Assembly: GCA_945873065.1 (NCBI GenBank)
Contig: CAMCBN010000002.1
Location: forward strand, 62,001 to 126,000
Length of the DNA stretch: 64,000 bases
Direction: 5' to 3'
Source: an uncultured Candidatus Saccharibacteria bacterium
GTDB lineage: Bacteria > Patescibacteriota > Saccharimonadia > Saccharimonadales > Saccharimonadaceae
The notes beneath the pieces are model-generated. The model did no database searches and was not told the DNA's origin. It saw only the letters and a list, made by a program, of their open reading frames with translations. Of this stretch, positions 1 through 9,489 are shown in pieces; within the stretch, counting starts at the first letter, position 1; the number at the start of each line of letters is the position of its first letter. The translations under genes were made by a program, and so were the position numbers.

Positions 1-1200
1 CTGGTAGTTGAACATGACGAGGACACGATTGCATCAGCGGATTATCTGGTTGATGTTGGGCCGGGCGCTGGCGTGCATGGTGGCGAAATCGTGGCGGTGG
101 GTACGCCGGCGGAAGTGGCGAAAAATCTAAATAGCATCACGGGGCGCTATTTGTCAGGCTCGGAGAAAATTCCTGTGCCGAAAAAACGTCGACTAGTCAA
201 AAAAGACCACAAACTAATCGTTCGCGGCGCGCGCGAAAATAATCTGAAAAATATTGATGTTGAATTCCCGCTTGGTGTGATGACGCTGGTGACGGGCGTG
301 AGCGGCAGTGGTAAATCAACGCTTGTCAATGATATTGTGGCGAATGAACTAACGGCGCGATTGCACCGGGCACAAACTGTGCCGGGCGCGCACGATAAAA
401 TCGATGGAATTAAGCAGCTCGACAAAACTATCGTTATCGATCAATCAGCGATCGGCCGCACGCCGCGTTCCAATCCGGCAACTTACACTGGTGTTTTCAC
501 GCAAATTCGCGAACTGTTTGCTGGCACGCCAGAAGCGAATATTCGTGGCTATAAGCCTGGGCGATTTAGCTTCAATGTGAAAGGTGGTCGCTGCGAAAAT
601 TGTCAGGGTGATGGTGTCATTAAGATTGAAATGCACTTTTTGCCTGATGTTTATATTCAATGTCCCGAATGTCATGGCAAACGTTATAATCGCGAGGCGC
701 TGGAAATTAAGTATAAGAATAAGACTATCAGTGATATTTTGGAAATGACAATTGAGCAGGCTTGTGAATTTTTTGCCAATATTCCAGCAATTTCGCGTAA
801 GCTCGAAACTATTAACGACGTCGGCTTGGGTTATGTCAAATTGGGTCAACCAGCGACGACATTTAGCGGTGGCGAGGCGCAGCGTATCAAATTAGCTACG
901 GAATTATCCCGCCGCTCGACAGGTAAAACTTTGTACATTCTCGATGAGCCGACGACTGGCCTACATACTGCCGATGTGCGCAAGCTGCTTGAGATTCTGC
1001 AAAAATTAGTGGATGGTGGCAACAGTATGATTATCATCGAGCACAATCTAGAAGTCATCAAATGCGCCGATTGGATCATTGATATGGGCCCAGAAGGCGG
1101 TCAGGGCGGCGGACAGGTTGTTGCAACTGGTACACCAGAGGATGTGGCAAAAAATGCTGCTAGTCAGACAGGTAAGGACCTGCGGAAGCTTTTGACTTGA
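1..1200 (+). CDS. uvrA: Excinuclease ABC subunit A, C-terminal part (5' end outside window)
   Basis: UvrA is the ATP-driven damage sensor that loads UvrB in nucleotide-excision repair. The frame is open from base 1, so this is the last 399 codons of a gene of usually about 940. The second ATPase domain is visible: Walker [10 protein letters not shown] near fragment residue 100, a zinc module with CENC and CPEC pairs near residues 198-222, the ABC signature SGGEAQR and the Walker B segment [10 protein letters not shown]. It ends with TGA, showing that UGA is a stop here. UvrC (9490) and UvrB (61318) lie in the same window but not in one operon. The identity is firm; only the start is missing. 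Confidence 0.98.
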   Translation: MVVEHDEDTIASADYLVDVGPGAGVHGGEIVAVGTPAEVAKNLNSITGRYLSGSEKIPVPKKRRLVKKDHKLIVRGARENNLKNIDVEFPLGVMTLVTGVSGSGKSTLVNDIVANELTARLHRAQTVPGAHDKIDGIKQLDKTIVIDQSAIGRTPRSNPATYTGVFTQIRELFAGTPEANIRGYKPGRFSFNVKGGRCENCQGDGVIKIEMHFLPDVYIQCPECHGKRYNREALEIKYKNKTISDILEMTIEQACEFFANIPAISRKLETINDVGLGYVKLGQPATTFSGGEAQRIKLATELSRRSTGKTLYILDEPTTGLHTADVRKLLEILQKLVDGGNSMIIIEHNLEVIKCADWIIDMGPEGGQGGGQVVATGTPEDVAKNAASQTGKDLRKLLT

Positions 1201-1274
1201 GGCAGGTTAAAGCTCGTATTTTGATACCAAAATAGAAAATCGGACTACACTACTATTTGTGGTATGGTGGATAG

Positions 1275-1931
1275 TTAAGATGGGTTTTTGTTTTTCTTTT
1301 TCGTAAATAAAACTCTAAATTGCTTCTTCAGGGCGGTGCGATTTGATGGATTTTTGATGGCGTGAATAATCATCGGTGATACCGACAAGAAAATAATAAT
1401 AATTGCAGCAACTTCGATGTTGATACCGGCTTTGGTCAGAATTTCACCAGCGTAAAACCCTAAATATACAAATAAGGAAGACCATAGAGCACCACCGATT
1501 AAATTGAATAGTAGAAAAGTATTGTAGTGCATTTTACTAGCGCCTGCTACGATTGGCGCGAAAGTTCGTACGATTGGCACAAACCGTGCTAATACGATAG
1601 TGACTGAACCATGCTTGTCATAAAACTTCTCGGTTTTTTCTAGGTATTTTTTCTTAAAGAAGCGTGAATTGTCTTTTTCGAATAGTTTTCTACCTACTTT
1701 GTGCCCAAAACTATAGCCAACGCTATCACCCAATACGGCAGAAATAAATACCAGCAAAGCAAATAAATGAATATTTATCGGCAATATATTCTGTTGGACC
1801 ATATATGCTGCAGTGAACAGTAAACTGTCGCCCGGAAAAATGAAACCGATCAGCAGGCCAGATTCAGCGAACACAACTAATAATATTATCGGCACACCAA
1901 GGTGAATGATGAGGTTTATAAATGCTTCCAT
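1275..1931 (-). CDS. DedA family membrane protein
   Basis: This 218-residue integral membrane protein of the DedA/SNARE-associated family is linked in other bacteria to lipid-carrier flipping and membrane homeostasis. Visible family marks are the FAESGLLIGFIFPGDSLLF segment near residue 25, the ARFVPIVRTFAPIVAG motif near residue 120 with its conserved arginines, and four to five hydrophobic segments. An upstream TTG could extend it by two residues, but the ATG at 1931 sits 8 nt after a TATAAT box (complement of 1940-1945), so I chose that start and expect a leaderless transcript. It runs convergently towards uvrA. Its substrate cannot be read from the sequence. Confidence 0.9.
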   Translation of the reverse strand: MEAFINLIIHLGVPIILLVVFAESGLLIGFIFPGDSLLFTAAYMVQQNILPINIHLFALLVFISAVLGDSVGYSFGHKVGRKLFEKDNSRFFKKKYLEKTEKFYDKHGSVTIVLARFVPIVRTFAPIVAGASKMHYNTFLLFNLIGGALWSSLFVYLGFYAGEILTKAGINIEVAAIIIIFLSVSPMIIHAIKNPSNRTALKKQFRVLFTKKKNKNPS

Positions 1932-2024
1932 ATTCAAAAATTATAGCATATTTGATTGCAAAACTAATATGATAAAATAGAGTCACAGAACTCCGTAAAG
2001 GTATCTAACGAAAGGAAGAGAGAA

Positions 2025-2723
2025 ATGGGAGAGAAAGTTACTTTAAAAATCGAAAAACGTGTAGTTCTTGGCAAGAAAGTTCGCTTACTTCGCCGAGAGG
2101 GTATCGTTCCTGGCGTAGTGTACGGAGCTGGCATCGAGTCGACGCCAGTCCAGGCTGATTCTAGCGAAGTTCTTCGTGTATATAAAGCGGTCGGCAAGCA
2201 CACACCAGTACAATTAGTAGGTAATAAGCGTCGGATCGCTATGATCAAAGACGTAGATCTTCACCCAACGAAGACTGATACGATTCGCCATATTTCGTTT
2301 CATGCAGTGAGGGCTAATGATCCAGTGATCGCTGAAGTGCCGATTCGTTTGCTTGGTCAGGGCGAGTCTGAAGCAGAGCGAGCTGGTTTAGTAGTCTTGC
2401 AAGCACTCGAAAAAATCGAAGTAAAGGCATTGCCGATGGAATTGCCAGAAGTTTTAGAGGTATCGCTCGAGAAATTGGTCAAGGAGGGGGACCGAGTAAT
2501 GGTAGGTGATATTGTGCTGCCGGATGGTGTCGAGCTAGTTGAGCATGATGATGGTCGCGAGGGGACTGCCGACGACGATGTGACAGTCAAGGATCTGGTC
2601 ATCGCTAGTGCTTATGAGCCAGCTGCTCTTGAAGCTGCCAATGAAGCTGCTGCTGGCCAAGCTGAATCAGCTGACGCCGAACAAGTCGGGGTTGCAGACG
2701 AAAATAGCGCGACTGAGGAATGA
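2025..2723 (+). CDS. rplY: Large ribosomal subunit protein bL25 (CTC/TL5 type)
   Basis: A 232-residue bL25 of the long CTC form: an N-terminal 5S-rRNA-binding beta-barrel (about residues 1-90, with RREGIVPGVVYG), a TL5-like C-terminal domain (about 95-185) and an Ala/Glu-rich acidic tail. The protein binds 5S rRNA in the large subunit. AAAGGAAGAGAG just before the ATG is a good ribosome binding site. It is a single gene, convergent with the ABC exporter at 2733 after only 9 nt. The low-complexity tail is common in long-form bL25. Confidence 0.93.
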   Translation: MGEKVTLKIEKRVVLGKKVRLLRREGIVPGVVYGAGIESTPVQADSSEVLRVYKAVGKHTPVQLVGNKRRIAMIKDVDLHPTKTDTIRHISFHAVRANDPVIAEVPIRLLGQGESEAERAGLVVLQALEKIEVKALPMELPEVLEVSLEKLVKEGDRVMVGDIVLPDGVELVEHDDGREGTADDDVTVKDLVIASAYEPAALEAANEAAAGQAESADAEQVGVADENSATEE

Positions 2724-2732
2724 CCTAGCTAA

Positions 2733-4532
2733 TTAATCTTCGATAAATCCACCTGATTGTCGTGCCCACAACTTGGCATAGATACCATGTTTTTTGGCTA
2801 GAAGCTCGTCGTGTAAACCATCTTCGACTATACGGCCGTTCGCCAGCACTATGATACGGTCGAGTTTGGCGATGGTCGACAAACGGTGGGCGATAACGAT
2901 CGAGGTGCGACCTTTCATCAAGGTTTCGAGTGAGTTCTGAATTAGAGCTTCCGATTCGGAGTCAAGCGCCGAAGTTGCCTCATCCAAAATCAATATTGGC
3001 GCGTTTTTGAGGATTGCTCGAGCGATGGCAATCCGCTGGCGTTGTCCACCGGATAGTTTAGTGCCGCGTTCACCGACTTTGGTGTCAAAGCCATCTTTGA
3101 GTTTGATGATAAAGTCATAGGCACCTGCTTGACGCGCCGCTCTCTCGATTTCGCTGTCTGATGCATCGGGCTGTCCGTAAGCGATGTTTTCGCGTACTGA
3201 GCGGTGAAATAGTAATGGTTCTTGTGGTACGTATGCTATTGATGAGCGCAGGCTAGCTTGCGTCACTGTGGAAATATCTTGCCCGTCAATGAGAATTTTG
3301 CCCGAATCGATGTCAGAAAAGCGTAGCAGCAGTTTTGTCAGCGTGGTCTTGCCGGATCCGCTCGACCCGACCAGTCCGATCTTTTCGCCTGATTTTATGT
3401 TTAGAGAAAAATCACGAAATAGCGTATCGCCTTCACCTTCGTCGTGAGTGAAGGTTACGTTTTGCATCGTTAATTGTCCGTGCTTCACCTGTAGATCTTT
3501 GGCGTTTTTGGCGTCAGTGAGCGTCGTCGGTGTTGTCAGGATATTTACCATCTCGTGGGCGTCGCCGAGTACGCGGTTGTACGTGCGCATGATACTATTC
3601 ATGTTCCATAGTTCGTGTGCCACACTACCTGTGTAGGTAATGATCAGATAAACTGCTGCGACTGACACAAAGTTGTGCTGAGCTGCATATATGGCAAAAA
3701 CAATAGCGGCAATCTTGATACTAGTATTAACTGTCGAATAAATAGTACTAACTTTCAAGAATCCGTGCATAGTATCCATACTAGCGGTACGCCATTTATT
3801 GACGATTTTGTTGAATCGTCTTCCTTCTGATTGCTCAGCGCCCGATGACTTGATGGCAAGAATATTTGACATGGCATCGGCTAATTGTCCACCAACCTTG
3901 TTGTTGGCGTCGGCTTCGTTTTCGTTTAATTTTGCTAATGGCTTGGAACCAAAATAAACCACTACACCAAAAATTACCGAAAAGGCAAACAAGAACACGG
4001 CGTATTGCCAAAGTAGCGTCGCCAATACCACGACCGATCCTACTAGTGAAATTATCAGTGGTAGCATCGACCAGATAATCGTATCCCAAAAACGTTCAAC
4101 CGCACCAGTCAGCTTGCTGGTTTGACTAACAAGTGAGCCGCCAAATTTATTGGCATGAAAAAACATAGTCTGCTCAGTCAATTTATTGAAACACCGTCGG
4201 TATAGGTCGCGCTGCATCGCTGTCTCAAACGTCCAGACAAAATATAACACTAACCGCCAACCAATAACCTCTGACCATAGTTGGCTAAATCCATACATAC
4301 AGATCAACAACCAGAGATTGCTAGAGCTTTGTAATTGTCCACGCTGGATAATGTCGAGTAGCTGAGCGATCACTAATGGTCCGACAAAAGTCCCGACAGT
4401 GATGGTCAATGTCGCGGTGAGCAGTGCAGCATTACGTCGCCATGCATACGGTTTTGAAGCGTGCAAAAAAAGGCTAATTATTTGTTTGCTGTTGGATGAT
4501 GTTTTGATTTTGGGACGATTCTTCTTTGTCAA
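2733..4532 (-). CDS. ABC exporter, fused membrane and ATPase domains (copy 1)
   Basis: An ABC half-exporter (MsbA/LmrA-like) with six membrane helices in the first 330 residues and a C-terminal ATPase: Walker A GSSGSGKTT, Q-loop YVPQEP, signature LSGGQRQR, Walker B LILDEATSALD and an H-loop in IVIAHRLST. The longest frame begins at 4586, but an AAGAAAGG site lies 8 nt before a TTG at 4532 and TATAAA-like sequence lies inside the longer N-terminus, so I start at the TTG (about 599 residues). It ends in nearly the same residues as the exporter at 7598 (YAKLWARQSGGFI), so the two are paralogues and may form a heterodimer. The substrate is unknown. Confidence 0.9.
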   Translation of the reverse strand: MTKKNRPKIKTSSNSKQIISLFLHASKPYAWRRNAALLTATLTITVGTFVGPLVIAQLLDIIQRGQLQSSSNLWLLICMYGFSQLWSEVIGWRLVLYFVWTFETAMQRDLYRRCFNKLTEQTMFFHANKFGGSLVSQTSKLTGAVERFWDTIIWSMLPLIISLVGSVVVLATLLWQYAVFLFAFSVIFGVVVYFGSKPLAKLNENEADANNKVGGQLADAMSNILAIKSSGAEQSEGRRFNKIVNKWRTASMDTMHGFLKVSTIYSTVNTSIKIAAIVFAIYAAQHNFVSVAAVYLIITYTGSVAHELWNMNSIMRTYNRVLGDAHEMVNILTTPTTLTDAKNAKDLQVKHGQLTMQNVTFTHDEGEGDTLFRDFSLNIKSGEKIGLVGSSGSGKTTLTKLLLRFSDIDSGKILIDGQDISTVTQASLRSSIAYVPQEPLLFHRSVRENIAYGQPDASDSEIERAARQAGAYDFIIKLKDGFDTKVGERGTKLSGGQRQRIAIARAILKNAPILILDEATSALDSESEALIQNSLETLMKGRTSIVIAHRLSTIAKLDRIIVLANGRIVEDGLHDELLAKKHGIYAKLWARQSGGFIED

Positions 4533-4629
4533 GATGGATACCTTTCTTAAATTTTGGCTATTTATATAGAACCGAAGAAATACCACTGTAATATTAAGGG
4601 GGGGTAGGGTAGATCTAAGTTAGTCAGAG

Positions 4630-4648
4630 GAAACTCAAAAAGAGTTTC
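4630..4648. repeat. Hairpin in divergent intergenic region
   Basis: A perfect 7-bp inverted repeat GAAACTC/GAGTTTC with an AAAAA loop, between the divergently transcribed ABC exporter and the Fur-like regulator. It ends neither gene, so it could be an operator or structure in the exporter leader. No function can be assigned from sequence alone. Confidence 0.4.
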
Positions 4649-4765
4649 ATAATTAGAGAAAAATTGTAACATGTATGAATATACTCGTCAACACTAGTTG
4701 GGTTTGTTCGTTATTTTCTACGATCCGGGTAAGTGAGAGTATTGATAGCAATATATTAAAAGAAG

Positions 4766-4794
4766 TTGCATTCTTATCGTAAATTATTTACAAT
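4766..4794 (+). promoter_or_regulatory. Promoter of the Fur-like gene
   Basis: TTGCAT at 4766-4771 and TACAAT at 4789-4794 are spaced by 17 nt, a good sigma-70-type arrangement. The expected transcription start falls at the ATG (4801), so the mRNA would have almost no leader. Confidence 0.65.
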
Positions 4795-4800
4795 AAAAAT

Positions 4801-5187
4801 ATGACGCAAAGCATCAATCGTCGCACTACCAAATATACCTGTGAGGTGTTGGCGGTTTTGCGTCGGTTGCATCACGCCACTAATGCTGAGATCGCTGCGA
4901 AGTTGCGCGAAACTTATCCGCAAGTCAGCGACACTACAGTACACAGAGTAACACAACGTTTATATGATGATCGTATGATAGGGTTGGCGCCATCGACACA
5001 ACAGGGCTGCCTGCGCTATGATGCTCGGCCTGAGCGACACGATCATTTCCGGTGTGGATATTGCGATAAGCTGCGAGATATCGCGATACCGGTGAGTGTG
5101 CGTCAACAGATTGAGTGTGAATTGGATGATTGTTACTTTGATGGCCCGCTGGTAATCACTGGAACGTGTAAAAAATGTCAAAAATAA
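4801..5187 (+). CDS. Fur-family metalloregulator
   Basis: A 128-residue DNA-binding protein of the ferric-uptake/peroxide regulator family. The N-terminal winged helix (about residues 10-75, with DTTVHRVTQRLYDD as the recognition helix) is followed by a short dimerisation domain with an HDHF motif and two zinc-type cysteine pairs (CGYC near 81 and CKKC at the end). Whether it senses Fe, Zn, Mn or peroxide cannot be told. Thioredoxin starts 11 nt after its stop, so the two form an operon, which suggests a redox role. The start has no ribosome site but lies 6 nt from a -10 box. Confidence 0.85.
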   Translation: MTQSINRRTTKYTCEVLAVLRRLHHATNAEIAAKLRETYPQVSDTTVHRVTQRLYDDRMIGLAPSTQQGCLRYDARPERHDHFRCGYCDKLRDIAIPVSVRQQIECELDDCYFDGPLVITGTCKKCQK

Positions 5188-5198
5188 GGAGGATAATT

Positions 5199-5531
5199 AT
5201 GGCATTGCATAATATCACAACTAGACAAGAATTTGAGGAAAAGGTTTTGCAAAGCAAACATCCAGTGTTGGTCGATTTCTGGGCGACATGGTGTCCGCCG
5301 TGCCGCGCGATGGCGCCGATTTTACACCAAATTGCCGACGAGACCGATTTTGACATTGTGAAGATTGACATTGAGGCTAGTGGTGACAACGCTGCTTTGG
5401 CACAAGAATACCGAGTGCAGGGAATCCCCAATATGAAGGTTTTCGCTAGCGGCAAAGAGGTAGCAGAGATTATTGGCATGCGGCCGAAGCAAGCTCTCGT
5501 TGATGCCCTAGAAGAGGCAGCAAAAGCCTAG
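5199..5531 (+). CDS. trxA: Thioredoxin
   Basis: A 110-residue thioredoxin that reduces protein disulfides in the cytoplasm. It has the active site WCPPC near residue 29 and the cis-proline segment QGIPNMKVF near residue 72. The frame can open earlier at 5175, inside the Fur-like gene, but AAGGAGG ends 6 nt before the ATG at 5199, which decides the start. It is cotranscribed with the Fur-like regulator. Its reductase partner is probably the thioredoxin reductase at 54867. Confidence 0.95.
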   Translation: MALHNITTRQEFEEKVLQSKHPVLVDFWATWCPPCRAMAPILHQIADETDFDIVKIDIEASGDNAALAQEYRVQGIPNMKVFASGKEVAEIIGMRPKQALVDALEEAAKA

Positions 5532-5628
5532 GCTCTGTTATTGTTTTAGACGCAGAATGTTTGTGTCTGGCTTATATTGGTGCAGCGATTGAAAAAGAAA
5601 TTTCTAAGTAGCTTAATTATAAATGAAG

Positions 5629-6216
5629 ATGGACAATTTTTCACTACTACAGCAAGAAATTATGTCTGACCCAATGAATGCTGAGTTCACCAGAAGAGGT
5701 TGGCTGCCAGTTTATGCAGCCTCGCCGCGGTCGCGAATCGTGCTGGTTGGACAGGCGCCAGGGAGAGTCGCGCAACAAACCCATAAGCCGTGGAATGATG
5801 CTAGTGGACGATTGTTGCGTCGGTGGTTGGGCGTAAGTGATGAACAATTTTATGATGCGGATTTATTTGCGTTGATGCCAGTAGACTTCTATTATCCAGG
5901 CAAGGGTGTACACGGTGATTTGCCACCACGTAGCGAATTTGCTGCCAAGTGGCATGCACAGATTTTGGCACAAATGCCTAATGTACGATTGACTATCTTG
6001 GTAGGGGCGTATGCGCAAAAATACTATTTAGGCAATAGAATTAAGCGCAATTTGACGATGACCGTATCGAGCTTTAACGATTATTTGCCACAGTATTTTC
6101 CTCTGGTGCATCCATCACCACTTAATATTGGTTGGCGTAAGCGTAATCAGTGGTTTGAGACAGAAGTTGTCCCGATTTTGCAAGCTGTAGTCAAAGAAGC
6201 AATATTGCCATCGTGA
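5629..6216 (+). CDS. Uracil-DNA glycosylase superfamily protein
   Basis: About 195 residues of the uracil-DNA glycosylase fold. The first catalytic motif is GQAPGR near residue 37 and the second, HPSPLNIGW, lies near residue 165, as in UDG families 4/5 and the YqaE-like group that removes uracil or mispaired bases. The family-4 iron-sulfur cysteines are absent, so it is not a typical family-4 enzyme. Two ATGs compete (5623 and 5629). A TATAAA box overlaps the first, so I used the second. Exact substrate preference is uncertain. Confidence 0.8.
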   Translation: MDNFSLLQQEIMSDPMNAEFTRRGWLPVYAASPRSRIVLVGQAPGRVAQQTHKPWNDASGRLLRRWLGVSDEQFYDADLFALMPVDFYYPGKGVHGDLPPRSEFAAKWHAQILAQMPNVRLTILVGAYAQKYYLGNRIKRNLTMTVSSFNDYLPQYFPLVHPSPLNIGWRKRNQWFETEVVPILQAVVKEAILPS

Positions 6217-6294
6217 TTATACCCCTAGTGGTTTATTGTAGTGAATAATTTAGCAAAAATTGGTTATACTAAAAATAGTAAAGAAGGAGGGAGT

Positions 6295-6693
6295 ATGAAA
6301 GGTTTTTACGGTAATATAGAAAAATTAACGGAGGAAAACACTCACTTTCGTCAAGTTATTTATACGGCGCGACATTGCCAGTTGGTATTGATGGCGTTGC
6401 CTGTAGGTTGTGAGATCGGCTCAGAAGTGCATCCAGATAACGATCAGTTCTTTCGCTTTGAGGCGGGTGAAGGTAAGGTCTTTATCGATGGTAACGAGTA
6501 TGCCGTAAGTGATGGCGATGCAATCATTGTACCAGCTGGTGCTGAACATAATGTCATCAATGTGTCATCAACAGAGATGCTCAAAATGTATACGATCTAC
6601 AGTCCGGCACACCACAAAGATGGCATAGTCCGGACAACTCGCGAGGAAGCGGAGAAAAACGAAGAAGAATTCGATGGAGTGACGACTGAGTAA
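6295..6693 (+). CDS. Cupin-domain protein
   Basis: A 132-residue single-domain cupin. Metal ligands are visible as SEVHPDNDQFFRFEAGEG (His, Gln and Glu of motif 1) and PAGAEHNVIN (His of motif 2). A GTG at 6241 would extend the frame, but AAGGAGGG lies 4 nt before the ATG at 6295 and a TTATACT promoter box lies between the two, so the shorter start is right. Small cupins of this type are often annotated as sugar isomerase-like, but no substrate can be read here. Confidence 0.85.
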   Translation: MKGFYGNIEKLTEENTHFRQVIYTARHCQLVLMALPVGCEIGSEVHPDNDQFFRFEAGEGKVFIDGNEYAVSDGDAIIVPAGAEHNVINVSSTEMLKMYTIYSPAHHKDGIVRTTREEAEKNEEEFDGVTTE

Positions 6694-6764
6694 GAGTGTG
6701 CTGGGCTAGGAGTGTCAGGGATCTAAAGCTTGCTAATTTGAGCGGATAATGCTACAAAATAAGG

Positions 6765-7568
6765 ATGAAGAAAAGATCCGAAAATGCTTATGACACGTTG
6801 ATAAAAAATAATTTTCACGAAACAGTAAAGGATGTCGGTAATGTCGACTATAACGTGGTCGGTGGATTAGGCTTGAGTGCTGTGTTAAACGCGGCCAAGC
6901 TTGATTGGGATGAGCACACTGTTCGGCTAAAACCTGATGCCTTTTTGCCGTGTTTGCGCGAAAATGGTACGGTGCGCGATTTAGATACCTTGGTTCAAAG
7001 CTCTGAGGCTGATAAGATCAAAGCTTATCGAGACACTGTAGATGCGGTGATTGGCGATGAAATGGTTGCATCGGTTTTTGGTATCGAAGACTATCGCCAC
7101 AATAGGCGTGGTTGGTTCGATTTTGTTGGTACGCGTTATATCGATGATGCGGGTAGGTTGTATTGGCGTACGGGTGGTATCGAGACTGAAATCCCATCGG
7201 CGAGTCTTGAGCCGTGGCAAGTTGAGCGGGATGGTCAAGTGGTCTGCAATATTCTCAACCCAATTTCTCAAATTGGTGCCTACACTAATCGCTCAATCAC
7301 AGGTGTTCGAGCAAAAGACGAGGAAAAAGTCGATGCTTTGCGGCGGGTAGTCATGCCGAATGATAAGTTAAAAGACATTCCGGCGGCTTATCGTGAGCAA
7401 TATTTTGCGTTTATGGAGCAGTCGTATAAAGTGTCTAGGGCGCGTCGACTTGGTTGGCTGGGGCTAAAGGCTAGTACTTTACGAGCCCTAGAGCAGCAGT
7501 CTTGGGCAGAAAGATTAGCACAAGGGTCGTTAGATGGTGTACTAAGTGTGCTTACTGGCAAAAAATGA
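6765..7568 (+). CDS. Unknown protein, possibly nucleotidyltransferase fold
   Basis: A 267-residue soluble protein I do not recognise at family level. Near residues 31-37 it has VVGGLGLSA and about 40 residues later RDLDTLV, which resembles the GG-S plus D-x-D layout of the nucleotidyltransferase (MNT/AbiEii-like) fold. The rest (DFVGTRYIDDAGRLYWRTGG, C-terminal basic helices) gives no clear hint. The ATG directly follows an AAGG, and a GATAAT box lies about 15 nt upstream. No antitoxin-like partner is adjacent. The fold is an inference from two short motifs. Confidence 0.55.
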   Translation: MKKRSENAYDTLIKNNFHETVKDVGNVDYNVVGGLGLSAVLNAAKLDWDEHTVRLKPDAFLPCLRENGTVRDLDTLVQSSEADKIKAYRDTVDAVIGDEMVASVFGIEDYRHNRRGWFDFVGTRYIDDAGRLYWRTGGIETEIPSASLEPWQVERDGQVVCNILNPISQIGAYTNRSITGVRAKDEEKVDALRRVVMPNDKLKDIPAAYREQYFAFMEQSYKVSRARRLGWLGLKASTLRALEQQSWAERLAQGSLDGVLSVLTGKK

Positions 7569-7597
7569 GATAGCAGCGGTGTGGGTGCTAGTCTGTT

Positions 7598-9349
7598 TTA
7601 GTCTGCTATGAACCCGCCTGATTGTCGCGCCCATAGTTTGGCGTAGATGCCATCTTTTGCTAATAGTTCCTCGTGTGTGCCATCTTCGACTATCATACCC
7701 TCGTCTATCACGATGATGCGGTCGAGATTGGCGATGGTGCTGAGGCGGTGAGCTACTACTAGTGATGTGCGGCCGTTCATTAGTCGAGATAGTGAATGTT
7801 GGATGAGTGCCTCACTCTCGGAGTCGAGCGCGCTAGTAGCCTCGTCGAGCACTAAGATCGGTGCATCTTTCATGATAGCTCGGGCGATAGCGATACGCTG
7901 TCGTTGACCACCACTAAGCTTGACGCCGCGCTCACCAACGATAGTATCTAACCCTTGTGGTAATCGCTGGATAAACTCCCAGGCGTTGGCTTGCCGAGCA
8001 GCTTCGATGATTTGTTGATCGTCCGTCGTATTTGAACAAGCATAAGCGATGTTTTCGCGTACTGAGCGATGAAATAGTAATGGTTCTTGTGGTACGTATG
8101 CGATTTGCGAGCGAAGGCTTGTTTGGGATACCTTGCGAATATCTTGATCGTCAATAAAGATACATCCATCAGTAACATCATAAAAACGTAGTAGTAGCTG
8201 AGTGATGGTAGTTTTGCCTACGCCACTTGCGCCGACAATGCCGACCTTTTGCCCCGAGGGTATATGTAGTGTGATATCTTTTAGTACGGGGTGTTTACCA
8301 TCATCGTACCGATAGGTGACTGCTTCGAAGCGGATAGTGCCAGTTGTGATGGCAAGAGGTTTGGCGTTTGGCTGGTCGGTTATTTTATTTGGAGCCATTA
8401 GCATTTCTGTCATTGGCTGAGCGTCTAGCAAGGCATTATCGTATCCAGTGATGAGGTCGCCGATAACGAATAGTTGCGAGCCGATTCGCTGCATATAAGC
8501 TAAAACGAAAACCGCGATCGCTATACTAAGGTCGCCCGATAGCGTCATTTGAGCGATTATACCAACAGCTAACACCTGTACTAATACCATTAGCCAAACG
8601 CGAAGAGAGCCCTCGATAGTACTGATGCCGACGTACTTGTCCCAGACGTTGGCGAATCGCTGTGTAAGTTTGTGCAGTGTCGCTGATTCTCGGCTTTCGC
8701 TAGCAAAAGTACGAACGATGACATTATTAGTGAAAACATCGGCTACCTGCCCGTGGATAGCACCGGTCAGTTGTTTGCGCTCTTGTCTCATTTTGGCACA
8801 GAGGCGAAGACGTAGCCAAACTTGCAAAAACAGTATTACGATAAATACAAAAACTATCACCGCCACCCAAGGGGCTTGTGTAGCTAGAATAGCAAGACCG
8901 CCACCAACACTGAGCAAATTGCCTAGCGTACGGCTAACTATTAGCCCTTGTAAAGTATACTCACTACGAACATAGTCGATGTAGCGGCTGGTCATAGAGC
9001 CAACTTTATGATTGGCGAAAAAACTATGATCTTTGGCGATGAGTTTGTCGAAAGCATCTTCGCGCAAGCCAGCCATCACTTGTGCTTCATGATAGGCGAT
9101 CGTTCGAAACCCGATCAGGTTACATAGTCCACCGAGAAACCCTACACTACCAGCTATCCACATAATGCGCGTTAACTCCTGCTCGTCATGGCGAGATAAA
9201 GCATCTATAGCCTGCGACAAAACGTAAGGTAGCAAAGTATCGATCAAGAGCACTCCTACTGGTATAGCTATTAATACAACGAAAAGTGAAACCTTATGTT
9301 TGCGTAATTGTGCCCAGTACAACAACAAAGTCTGACGATTGATCGACAT
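7598..9349 (-). CDS. ABC exporter, fused membrane and ATPase domains (copy 2)
   Basis: A 583-residue ABC half-exporter with six hydrophobic helices in the first 310 residues and a complete ATPase: Walker A GASGVGKTT, YVPQEP, LSGGQRQR, LVLDEATSALD and VVAHRLST. The start at 9349 has GGGGAG upstream. It is clearly a paralogue of the exporter at 2733, sharing the C-terminal YAKLWARQSGGFI, and both retain the catalytic glutamate after Walker B. About 3 kb of unrelated genes separates them. Substrate unknown; lipid or peptide export is typical for the family. Confidence 0.9.
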   Translation of the reverse strand: MSINRQTLLLYWAQLRKHKVSLFVVLIAIPVGVLLIDTLLPYVLSQAIDALSRHDEQELTRIMWIAGSVGFLGGLCNLIGFRTIAYHEAQVMAGLREDAFDKLIAKDHSFFANHKVGSMTSRYIDYVRSEYTLQGLIVSRTLGNLLSVGGGLAILATQAPWVAVIVFVFIVILFLQVWLRLRLCAKMRQERKQLTGAIHGQVADVFTNNVIVRTFASESRESATLHKLTQRFANVWDKYVGISTIEGSLRVWLMVLVQVLAVGIIAQMTLSGDLSIAIAVFVLAYMQRIGSQLFVIGDLITGYDNALLDAQPMTEMLMAPNKITDQPNAKPLAITTGTIRFEAVTYRYDDGKHPVLKDITLHIPSGQKVGIVGASGVGKTTITQLLLRFYDVTDGCIFIDDQDIRKVSQTSLRSQIAYVPQEPLLFHRSVRENIAYACSNTTDDQQIIEAARQANAWEFIQRLPQGLDTIVGERGVKLSGGQRQRIAIARAIMKDAPILVLDEATSALDSESEALIQHSLSRLMNGRTSLVVAHRLSTIANLDRIIVIDEGMIVEDGTHEELLAKDGIYAKLWARQSGGFIAD

Positions 9350-9489
9350 GAAAACTCCCCGTAGCTATTAATGTTTAAAGTCTGATCCAGATGCTAATTA
9401 TAGCATAATTTATGCTTTACGCCAATTTTTCTGAACTGATGACCATAGCTAATCATAGCGTGAACTGGTAAACACGATATAATGGTAGT

